A stretch of DNA of 64,000 nt from Bacteriovoracales bacterium (GTDB lineage Bacteria; Bdellovibrionota; Bacteriovoracia; Bacteriovoracales; Bacteriovoracaceae), in NCBI GenBank assembly GCA_028346125.1, contig JAOMEV010000009.1, positions 1 through 64,000 on the forward strand, in the 5' to 3' direction. The position numbers and the translations under genes are program-made. The notes beneath the pieces were generated by a model. It saw only the letters and a list, made by a program, of their open reading frames with translations, searched no databases and was not told where the DNA came from. Shown here one piece after another: positions 8,301 through 14,873 of this stretch (position 1 is its first letter; the number at the start of each line of letters is the position of its first letter).

Positions 8301-8951
8301 TTAATTTAACTGATTGCCGCCGGTTTGCTTCATCTCATTAAGGTTAGCGATGATTCTATTCGCTGCCTCAGCAGCCGAATCTATTTGAGATTCATCTCCA
8401 CTCATAATAAGACGTCCAGAAGCTCCGTAAGGCTTAACATCGATAAGCTTAACATCTGCTGCTTTTAGAGCTTCATTACATGCCGCTGATAAGTAAGCTG
8501 CTGGTGTTACTTCCATGATAAAAACAGATTCGCCAGACAAAACCATATTTCCGCGAGAAAGGCCTGTAAACATGATGGCATGATCTTGTTCAATGCTTCT
8601 AATAATTTTGTTACAAAGTACTTTAACCTCCGCCCTATCAGCTTCAGTCAGGCCAGAGGCCTCTAAAATGGCCCTTCCAGCTTCTCGTACTTCACCCTGG
8701 TCTTTATGGTGAACTTCCATCAATCCAAAAACTCTTTCTGTTACAACTGTTCCCAAACGACAACTTGTTGACTTGAGGGCAACATCGATCATTTCATGAA
8801 TTTCCATTGCCGGTGCGATTTCAATAAAAAGTGCTGAATCGTATTCTTCCGGATCATAAACTCTATTATCCTTCGCCATATACTGGGCGATTTGGGGTTG
8901 TAAACTATCAATAAAACTCAAGGTTCTTAATTCAAAATTTGCTTTAGACAT
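8301..8951 (-). CDS. BMC-T tandem-domain shell trimer, stacking (CsoS1D/Hoch_3341-like) type
   Basis: A 216-residue shell protein with two fused BMC folds (about residues 38-105 and 140-210). The first fold has LFIEIAPAMEIHEMIDVALKS and TERVFGLMEV, the second VFIMEVTPAAYLSAACNEALK and ASGRLIMSGDES. This resembles the BMC-T proteins that form two stacked trimers with a gated central pore. The Glu72-Arg73 pair may correspond to the gating residues of CsoS1D, but this is inferred without alignment. It probably forms large-pore facet tiles of the shell. It lies between deoC and the aldolase. Confidence 0.85.
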   Translation of the reverse strand: MSKANFELRTLSFIDSLQPQIAQYMAKDNRVYDPEEYDSALFIEIAPAMEIHEMIDVALKSTSCRLGTVVTERVFGLMEVHHKDQGEVREAGRAILEASGLTEADRAEVKVLCNKIIRSIEQDHAIMFTGLSRGNMVLSGESVFIMEVTPAAYLSAACNEALKAADVKLIDVKPYGASGRLIMSGDESQIDSAAEAANRIIANLNEMKQTGGNQLN

Positions 8952-8977
8952 TTATATTCTCCTAAATTCTCTATTTA

Positions 8978-9865
8978 TTAATAACCATCACTTTTTACAT
9001 TACGTTGTGTTCTTCTCTGTGGGGTGCTTCTTGAGTATGTTTTTCTTTCATACCTTTTTCCATAGGATCTTCTTCCCCCCTTTTCAGCGGAAGGAGATTT
9101 TACAATAGCGATACTTGAAGAGGCTCCAACTCTATTCGCTCCTGCTTCAACCATAGACTTGGCATCTTCTGTTGTACGGACTCCTCCAGATGCCTTAACA
9201 CCTATCGAATCGCCAACAATCCTCCTCATCATTTTAATATCGTTAACAGTTGCGCCACCACCACCAAAGCCTGTGGAAGTTTTAACAAAAGCAGCCCCTG
9301 CTGTTTTGGAAAGAGCACAAGCAACGACCTTTTCTTCATCATCGAGGCTGGACGTTTCAAGAATAACTTTAACAGGATAAGGAGAAGAAGCTTCAACAAC
9401 CTGCTGAATATCTTCAAAGACAGTTTTATAATCTCTGGATTTAAGGGCTCCGAGATTGACAACCATATCGATCTCTCTTGCACCAGCAGCGATTGCTTCC
9501 TTGGCCTCAAAGACTTTAGACTTAACCGTAGCGGCACCAAGAGGAAACCCAACGACAGCGATAGGCTTAACGGAGGAGCCTCTTAGAAGCTCAGTAACCA
9601 GGGGAATATTGCAAGAGTTCACACAGACAGTAGCAAAATTATAGGCCCTTGCCTCTCCACAGAGTTTTTCTAACTGCTCTTTAGAAGCTTCTGGCTTCAA
9701 AAAAGTATGATCGATCATTGATGCCAATTTTTGATCATAATCAGTGGCCTTAGCGACTTCAGTTTCATTGTGGGACTTTTTTTGTTCCTGTCCTCCCAAT
9801 CTTTCCGCAACCTTTTTCGTAATTAATGAAACAACTTCATCCAAATTATTTATTTTTTCCTTCAT
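8978..9865 (-). CDS. deoC: Deoxyribose-phosphate aldolase with N-terminal encapsulation-like peptide and basic C-terminal tail
   Basis: Cleaves 2-deoxy-D-ribose-5-phosphate to acetaldehyde and glyceraldehyde-3-phosphate. The TIM barrel spans about residues 44-256 and shows IDHTFLKPEA, Asp133 (EIDMVVN), the Schiff-base Lys195 in FVKTSTGF, and Lys224 in GVKASGGVRT. An extra N-terminal amphipathic helix (residues ~5-24, LDEVVSLITKKVAERL) plus linker resembles a BMC encapsulation peptide. The C-terminal ~37 residues (from 259) carry twelve Lys/Arg and three acidic residues and are rich in Tyr and Ser; I do not know this tail from other DeoC proteins. The start at 9865 is chosen over an ATG four codons upstream because GGAG lies 6 nt before it. 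DeoC is the likely signature enzyme of this compartment. Confidence 0.93.
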   Translation of the reverse strand: MKEKINNLDEVVSLITKKVAERLGGQEQKKSHNETEVAKATDYDQKLASMIDHTFLKPEASKEQLEKLCGEARAYNFATVCVNSCNIPLVTELLRGSSVKPIAVVGFPLGAATVKSKVFEAKEAIAAGAREIDMVVNLGALKSRDYKTVFEDIQQVVEASSPYPVKVILETSSLDDEEKVVACALSKTAGAAFVKTSTGFGGGGATVNDIKMMRRIVGDSIGVKASGGVRTTEDAKSMVEAGANRVGASSSIAIVKSPSAEKGGRRSYGKRYERKTYSRSTPQRRTQRNVKSDGY

Positions 9866-9905
9866 GAAAATCTCCATGATTTTTTGGGCCCATTAAACTG
9901 TGGCC

Positions 9906-10184
9906 TTAAATGTCTTTATTTACGTGAACTTCGTCAACAATTCCTACAATAACGGCGTGGAAGGGATCACTTTTTTTCCCCAATAGTTGCCTGGCCGTAT
10001 TTCCTTCCTGCTGGACTAAAACCAAATCACCTGGACCTGATTGGGCCACATCACATGAAAGAAATGAAGCTCCCTTATCTTCTCCGTAAGGATCAACAGG
10101 TTGGACAATCATAATTTTATGTCCCTCAAAACAAGGATGTTTAGCTGTTGAAACAACATTTCCTTTAACTCTTGCAAGTATCAT
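9906..10184 (-). CDS. BMC-P pentameric vertex protein (EutN/CcmL family)
   Basis: A 92-residue protein beginning ILARVKGNVVSTAKHPCFEGHKIMIVQP and ending AVIVGIVDEVHV, the standard EutN/CcmL fold that forms pentamers capping shell vertices. It starts 2 bp after the stop of a second BMC-P gene, so the two are adjacent members of one transcript. It is one of three BMC-P paralogues in the operon. Confidence 0.93.
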   Translation of the reverse strand: MILARVKGNVVSTAKHPCFEGHKIMIVQPVDPYGEDKGASFLSCDVAQSGPGDLVLVQQEGNTARQLLGKKSDPFHAVIVGIVDEVHVNKDI

Positions 10185-10186
10185 CT

Positions 10187-10498
10187 TTAAACACCTGTCC
10201 CAAATATTTCTTCTTTGTTATAAATTCCAATATCCTGCTTATTAACCTCATCAACAATGCCTACGATGGCCGAATCGACGGGAGCAAAGGAATTAGGGAG
10301 AGCAAAAGCTGCCTCTCGAGATAAAACCCAATAGACAAGATCTCCTTCTCCCGCTTGAGCTGTGTCAATGGAAGCAATTGGTCTTCCCGCAGGTTTTTGA
10401 TCGTCGTCTAGTGGCTGTATTAAAAGTATCTTTTGTCCCTCAAGAGAAGGATCCTTAACCGTACATACCACTGTTCCAATAACTGTTGCTAACTTCAC
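10187..10498 (-). CDS. BMC-P pentameric vertex protein (EutN/CcmL family)
   Basis: A 103-residue vertex protein. The GTG at 10498 is preferred to the ATG eleven codons upstream because AAGGAG lies 6 nt before it and the resulting N-terminus (KLATVIGTVVCT) is the normal EutN start; it also removes an overlap with the preceding BMC-T gene. Family features are SLEGQKILLIQPL, IDTAQAGEGDLVYW and SAIVGIVDEV. The C-terminal ~15 residues after VDEVNKQ extend slightly beyond the fold. Confidence 0.92.
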   Translation of the reverse strand: MKLATVIGTVVCTVKDPSLEGQKILLIQPLDDDQKPAGRPIASIDTAQAGEGDLVYWVLSREAAFALPNSFAPVDSAIVGIVDEVNKQDIGIYNKEEIFGTGV

Positions 10499-10508
10499 AA
10501 CATTCTCC

Positions 10509-11069
10509 TTACCAATAAAGGCCTTTTTCAATAAGCTCAGGGTGGGGGTTTGGAATAACTTCCACAGCTGTTAACATCCCCTCTTTTCTCACATAATCAC
10601 TCGAAACTTTTATTGAATCCTGAACATCTGGAAGTTCGCCACTAATAATAAAATAGGCTTTACCCCCTAAATCCTTGGCCAGTCTCATTTCCAAGAGTTC
10701 AACGGGAGTATTCTTTAAGGCTATGTCTGCCGCAGCGACACAAGAGACCATTGAAAAAGATTCTAAAATTCCTACAGATTTAACCTGCTTACTCTTTTCA
10801 GAAACTCCCTTTAAAGCGGGAATTATACTTCTATGAATATAGGGCAAAAAGAGCTGGTTGATCACTAAATCAGATCCTATTTCAATTCCAACTTTAAGTG
10901 ACTCCTCCACATCGGCAACTTCACCACAAATAAGAATCACATATTTACCAGGCTGGACTGCATGGGCCTCAAGAATTTTAACCTGGGCCTTTTTAGCAAT
11001 AGCATCAGTTACAAAAATTCCTCGTGCAACTGATTTAAGCTCTATCATTCCTAAGGTCGGCTCTTTCAT
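10509..11069 (-). CDS. BMC-T tandem-domain shell trimer, PduT-like (Hoch_5812-like), lacking the Fe-S cysteine
   Basis: A 186-residue shell protein with two BMC domains (about residues 5-85 and 95-180): LGMIELKSVARGIFVTDAIAKKA and GILESFSMVSCVAAADIALK. It is co-linear with PduT to the end (PNPHPELIE). In PduT a Cys in the CPGK loop binds a 4Fe-4S cluster at the trimer axis; here the position is Gln39 (VQPGKYV), so no cluster is expected. From memory, the Haliangium BMC-T1 also lacks this Cys. The start codon overlaps the PduS-like stop by 4 nt (ATGA), implying translational coupling. Confidence 0.88.
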   Translation of the reverse strand: MKEPTLGMIELKSVARGIFVTDAIAKKAQVKILEAHAVQPGKYVILICGEVADVEESLKVGIEIGSDLVINQLFLPYIHRSIIPALKGVSEKSKQVKSVGILESFSMVSCVAAADIALKNTPVELLEMRLAKDLGGKAYFIISGELPDVQDSIKVSSDYVRKEGMLTAVEVIPNPHPELIEKGLYW

Positions 11070-12421
11070 GAACTCCTCCCTTTAAATATCTCAATCCACT
11101 GCTCATTAACCTCTCCTACTTTTCCAGTAATCGAGGCATGATAAGTTGTTCCTAATTCGCTGGGTGGGGAAAAAGCAACAACGTCGCCCATTCGCACTGG
11201 TTGTCCTTCAAAAACAACAGGGCGTGCTGGAGAACCTTTGTGCTTCAACAAAGGTATTCTTACAACTTTGGGTAGCTTTTTCTCACCAATGAGCATTTTA
11301 TCTTGCTCATAATGGTCTACATTAATTCGCTTTCTCAAATAAGTTGTCGAAACTCTATTATTTTTTAGACCTTCTCTTACCTTAATTCCCTGACGCATGT
11401 GAGGTTTACTAACCCCTCTTTTTTTCAACTCTTTCCTAAGGCCTTGATAGACAAGACGAGGTGAAAATGTCGAAACTTCCGAACCCATATAATCACAAAG
11501 GGAACACCCGCTGCAAAGAAGAGAAGACTCTAACTCAGAAGGACGAATGGATTCAGGAAAGTGAATATTCATAAAGGCCCGGTCAGGATAAATATCATGA
11601 CCTAGCTGGTAGCGAGGACAGAGATCCGCTACCTTGGAGCTTTCCCCACTTACTCCTTGATTCTCTTTAACCATTTGGGAAAGTGTTTTTTGCTTAACTT
11701 TGGAAACAATATGATCTTTTGGGAGAACTAAAACTGCAGTTGTGCTTTTTCCAATCCCCTCTTGAAGTTGTGAAATCACCTTTCCCTTCATAGGGCCGCC
11801 ATCTAAAACAACAACATCTTTACAATTGAGCGTTGTTCCTCCTGCTATATTTATGACCTCTTCATAAGGAGTTCCGATAGGAACCCAAACGACTTGTGGA
11901 CACTCGACTTCCCCTGTTACTGTTACAGGCCTTTCCGTAACAGGCTTACCATGTACACCCTGATAGACCTGAGCAAACCCCAATGCATTATCAATCACTA
12001 TTCCAATATCAAGGGGGTCTCCACCTTGGGGAACAACTTTCTTAGTGATTTCATAAACTAGGAGATGCTCATCTCCCACTGGATAATAATCTTCAAGAAG
12101 GTAAAGGCCTATCAAAGGCTCTTTTTTTAAAAGTTTTCTAAAAGAATCAACGATGTCTACATCGCAAGATTTAATAGCAATGATGCCTTTTTTGGCTCCA
12201 GTTGCCTCCATCGCAACCTTGACCCCATCAATGATAAGCCCAGGCCTTTCCCTTAAAAGGGCCTTTTCCGAATGAACAAGGGGTTCATTTTCGCTGCCAT
12301 TAGCAATCACTAAATCTGCAAGGCCATTCAACTTTATATAAGAAGGTAAACCTAGGGTCTCAGACCCAACAACGCCAGCATTTCTAATAGCGCTTACAAT
12401 TTCTTCAGTTTTCCTTTTCAT
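11066..12421 (-). CDS. PduS/RnfC-like protein with degenerate nucleotide and Fe-S sites
   Basis: A ~451-residue relative of PduS, a flavin/Fe-S protein that recycles cofactors at the shell. The RnfC-like first half is recognisable (NGSENEPLVHSEKALL, VLDGGPMKGK), but the Gly-rich GxGGAGFP loop is GSETLGLP, and the usual NAxECEPL Cys is Asn. In the ferredoxin-like region the first CxxCxxCxxxC motif retains one Cys (C270 in ADLCPRYQLGH, numbered from the TTG at 12427). The second has three (C305, C308, C311) and lacks the fourth. A barrel-like C-terminal domain follows (GQPVRMGDVVAFSP). A TTG at 12427 is an alternative start. It lies directly upstream of the PduT-like gene and overlaps it by 4 nt. 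It may be structural rather than redox-active. Confidence 0.82.
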   Translation of the reverse strand: MKRKTEEIVSAIRNAGVVGSETLGLPSYIKLNGLADLVIANGSENEPLVHSEKALLRERPGLIIDGVKVAMEATGAKKGIIAIKSCDVDIVDSFRKLLKKEPLIGLYLLEDYYPVGDEHLLVYEITKKVVPQGGDPLDIGIVIDNALGFAQVYQGVHGKPVTERPVTVTGEVECPQVVWVPIGTPYEEVINIAGGTTLNCKDVVVLDGGPMKGKVISQLQEGIGKSTTAVLVLPKDHIVSKVKQKTLSQMVKENQGVSGESSKVADLCPRYQLGHDIYPDRAFMNIHFPESIRPSELESSLLCSGCSLCDYMGSEVSTFSPRLVYQGLRKELKKRGVSKPHMRQGIKVREGLKNNRVSTTYLRKRINVDHYEQDKMLIGEKKLPKVVRIPLLKHKGSPARPVVFEGQPVRMGDVVAFSPPSELGTTYHASITGKVGEVNEQWIEIFKGRSS

Positions 12422-12448
12422 TACCAATTTGGAAGTCTCTCAAAAGTT

Positions 12449-13897
12449 TTATGTTATTCTGAAATGTCCAGATAGGACACATCGTCTTGTTCTTGTAAAA
12501 TGCCTTGCTGTTGTATTTCCTTCACCCGTAGGGGATGCAATAGTGAAAGTAGTCGGTCCTTCTCCCCCCATTGCAAGACCGGCCAAAGCTGGACCGTTCT
12601 TAACAAAAATGGAGCAGTTCATTTTCACGGCCATCTTATGCATATTATCGATATTTTTCGAGTGAATAACAGCTGTATGGAAACAGTTTTTTTCCAATTT
12701 ATAGGCCAGATCAATGGCCTCATCAATATCCTTAACTCTAATAAGAGGAACAACTGGCATGAGTAGCTCTTCTACAGCAAAAGGATGGTCTGCTTTCGTT
12801 TCCATAAAGGCCAACCTTTTTGAAGGGTCAACATCCATACCAATTTCTTTAAGAATAAGTTGAACATCCTTCCCAACCCAATTTTTGTTGGCCTTTCTAT
12901 TTTCAGTAAGAATAACCTTTTCTAATCTTCTTGTTTGGTAAGGACTTAACTCAACGCCACCATGCTTAGTGAGGGACTTCTTAAGGCCCTCAGCAGCTGA
13001 GTGAGTTACTATAATTTCTTTTTCTACAACACAGATAATATTGTTGTCACAGCTTGCACTTAGAACAATATCATGTCCTGCCTTTTCCAAGTCTGCCGTT
13101 TCATCTACAACAACGGGAGGGTTACCTGGCCCAGCCGCAATTACACGCTTGCCTGATTTCATGGCCTGGTTAACAACATGAGGTCCACCCGTAACAACTA
13201 AAAGTCTTATTTTAGGATGAACCATTAGTCTTTGAGCAGACTCAATAGTTGGCGTCGTAACTGTTGTAAGTAAATTTGGAGGTCCACCTTCCGAAATAAT
13301 GGCCTTATTTATAAGGCTAACTGTTAGAGCGGATACTTTTTTGGCCAAAGGGTGTGGATTAAAAACAACAGAATTTCCACCGGCGATCATACCAATTCCG
13401 TTGTTGATAATAGTCTCAGAAGGGTTTGTACAAGGGGTAACACTTCCAATAACTCCAAAAGGAGCTCTTTCTAAAAGCGTTAACCCATCATCTCCTGTAT
13501 ATGTAAATGGCTCTAGGTCTTCAACTCCAGGAGTCTTTTCTATTGCCAAAATATTTTTATTAATTTTATCGTCATATCGACCAAGTCCAGTTTCTTCAAC
13601 TGCAAGCTTCGAAAGTTCATCAACATTTTCAAGACAAACTCTTCTAACGGCCTCAATAATTTTTTTTCTCTGCTTTATCGAAACAGACTTATATTCTTCA
13701 AAAGCCTTTCTTGATGCTTCTATAGCTGCTTCAATATCAAGAAAGCATCCTAGCTTTCCCGACGACTGAGGGTAAGTAAATTCAGGATGAGGCTTTGCAC
13801 TCAAGGGCTTTTTGACCTGCTCTTCTTTTTTAACATCAGAAAGTTGCCCAATAACCTTATCAACGATGGAGTTTATCTGTTGATCCGTAAAATTCAT
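12449..13897 (-). CDS. CoA-acylating aldehyde dehydrogenase (PduP/EutE family) with N-terminal encapsulation peptide
   Basis: A 482-residue enzyme that oxidises a short aldehyde to its acyl-CoA with NAD+; with DeoC in the operon, acetaldehyde to acetyl-CoA is the obvious reaction. Catalytic Cys289 lies in CDNNIICVVEKE. Other family features are GVIGSVTPCTNPSETIINN (148-166), AGGNSVVFNPHPLAKK and MAGGEGPTTFTIASPTGEG-like C-terminal sequence. The first 20 residues (FTDQQINSIVDKVIGQLSDV) form an amphipathic helix joined by a Lys/Pro-rich linker, the usual layout of a lumen-targeting peptide. It lies between a BMC-P gene and the PduS-like gene. No PduL phosphotransacylase or alcohol dehydrogenase is present in the operon. 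Confidence 0.93.
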   Translation of the reverse strand: MNFTDQQINSIVDKVIGQLSDVKKEEQVKKPLSAKPHPEFTYPQSSGKLGCFLDIEAAIEASRKAFEEYKSVSIKQRKKIIEAVRRVCLENVDELSKLAVEETGLGRYDDKINKNILAIEKTPGVEDLEPFTYTGDDGLTLLERAPFGVIGSVTPCTNPSETIINNGIGMIAGGNSVVFNPHPLAKKVSALTVSLINKAIISEGGPPNLLTTVTTPTIESAQRLMVHPKIRLLVVTGGPHVVNQAMKSGKRVIAAGPGNPPVVVDETADLEKAGHDIVLSASCDNNIICVVEKEIIVTHSAAEGLKKSLTKHGGVELSPYQTRRLEKVILTENRKANKNWVGKDVQLILKEIGMDVDPSKRLAFMETKADHPFAVEELLMPVVPLIRVKDIDEAIDLAYKLEKNCFHTAVIHSKNIDNMHKMAVKMNCSIFVKNGPALAGLAMGGEGPTTFTIASPTGEGNTTARHFTRTRRCVLSGHFRIT

Positions 13898-13922
13898 GAC
13901 TTTTTTCTCCAGGCCTTTTTAT

Positions 13923-14213
13923 TTAGTAATTTTTATAATAAACGCTGCCTTCTCCTGCCAACTCATCCACAATGGCCATGATGATCGCATCAACAGGCTT
14001 TTCTTTCGAGGTTTCGGTTAAACGAGCTGAACTTCCGCAGGCAACAAGAACCACTTCACCAACACCAGCACCAACAGAATCCACGGCAACTACATGACTT
14101 CCCGTCGACTTCCCTGAAGGCTCGATATACTCGACGATTTGCAACCTAAGGCCCTCTAACTTTTCGTCCTTTTTCGTTGAAACGGCTGTCCCTATGATTT
14201 TGCCAATTTGCAT
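13923..14213 (-). CDS. BMC-P pentameric vertex protein (EutN/CcmL family)
   Basis: The third vertex paralogue, 96 residues from the ATG at 14213, which has AAGGAG seven nt upstream; an in-frame upstream extension (CFKELH) is not supported. Family features are GKIIGTAVSTKKDEKLEGLRLQIVEY, VDSVGAGVGEVVLVACGSSAR and AIIMAIVDEL. Three distinct BMC-P genes in one locus suggest vertices of mixed or alternative composition. Confidence 0.92.
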   Translation of the reverse strand: MQIGKIIGTAVSTKKDEKLEGLRLQIVEYIEPSGKSTGSHVVAVDSVGAGVGEVVLVACGSSARLTETSKEKPVDAIIMAIVDELAGEGSVYYKNY

Positions 14214-14235
14214 GTGAAGCTCCTTAAAACACAAA

Positions 14236-14268
14236 GAAGTGAGAAAGCTTAAAAAACCTTCCCACTTC
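14236..14268 (-). promoter_or_regulatory. Intercistronic hairpin between the BMC-H gene and the rest of the operon
   Basis: Arms GAAGTGAGAAAG (14236-14247) and CCTTCCCACTTC (14257-14268) pair over 12 positions, two as G-T wobbles, and are followed on the minus strand by TTTGTGTTTT. It could be a partial terminator or an mRNA-stabilising stem. Either would let the first gene (hexamer, the most abundant tile) be made in excess of downstream products. The role is inferred from position only. Confidence 0.4.
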
Positions 14269-14296
14269 GTTATTTTAAAAAAATATCTTTTCTCTC

Positions 14297-14629
14297 TTAG
14301 ACTGTAGGTCCTTCAGACTGAGCATAAGTATTCTGATACTCACTTCTTCCACCAAGAGGAAGGGCCAGATCAACATTTGCATGAGGTCTTGGAATAACGT
14401 GAACAGAAACAAGCTCACCTACTTTTTCAGCAGCTCTTTCGCCTGCTTCGATGGCCGCTTTAACAGCTGCAACATCACCTCGTATAACTGCAGTCGTAAA
14501 ACCACCACCTGTTTTCTCGTAACGTACCAACTTAACGTTAGCTGCTTTTACCATCGCATCAGAAGCTTCAACCATTGCGGTAAAACCTCTTGTTTCAATC
14601 ATTCCTAAAGCTTCTACTTTTTGAGTCAT
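14297..14629 (-). CDS. BMC-H hexameric shell protein (PduA/CcmK family)
   Basis: A 110-residue single-domain shell protein, the main facet tile. Family features are [26 protein letters not shown] (residues 7-32), the pore loop TGGGFTT (about 40-46), [16 protein letters not shown], and SVHVIPRPH near residue 85. The C-terminal ~20 residues are Gly/Ser/Gln-rich. The ATG at 14629 follows GGAGG closely and is preferred over one four codons upstream. It is the first gene of the operon, downstream of a plausible promoter. Confidence 0.95.
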   Translation of the reverse strand: MTQKVEALGMIETRGFTAMVEASDAMVKAANVKLVRYEKTGGGFTTAVIRGDVAAVKAAIEAGERAAEKVGELVSVHVIPRPHANVDLALPLGGRSEYQNTYAQSEGPTV

Positions 14630-14704
14630 TCTATCCTCCAATTTTTTTCAAACTTAATTATTGTATTTTCTTTTTCTTTATTTAGAAGAGTAAAAAAATA
14701 AAGT

Positions 14705-14733
14705 AATAGACAGTCTTCTTAGATAAAAGTCAA
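14705..14733 (-). promoter_or_regulatory. Candidate sigma-70-like promoter of the BMC operon
   Basis: On the minus strand TTGACT (14728-14733) is separated by 17 nt from TCTATT (14705-14710), about 75 nt upstream of the BMC-H start. The -35 is good and the -10 is poor. No palindrome or regulator gene was recognised beside it. Confidence 0.35.
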
Positions 14734-14873
14734 AGTGTCAACTAATTTTTAACGACTTAACTCGTCGCAAACATCTACTAAAAACGCCCCAAGTGTCCAA
14801 TAGATTCCTCTTTAAAAAGATGCTGATACCCCATAAAATTAAATAATAATCATAAAAAATAATGAGGATGCAG

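Noticed and set aside
9229-9552. 107-codon open frame on the minus strand inside deoC
   Set aside because: It lies wholly within the well-conserved deoC frame and gives a low-complexity Leu-rich translation; a shadow.
5891-14629. Carboxysome, Pdu or Eut compartment
   Set aside because: There is no RuBisCO, carbonic anhydrase, diol dehydratase or ethanolamine ammonia-lyase; the only signature enzyme candidates are DeoC and the class II aldolase.
14642-14861. Long minus-strand frame across the BMC-signalling intergenic region
   Set aside because: It overlaps the strongly supported signalling gene and promoter region, with no ribosome-binding site and no homology I recognise.
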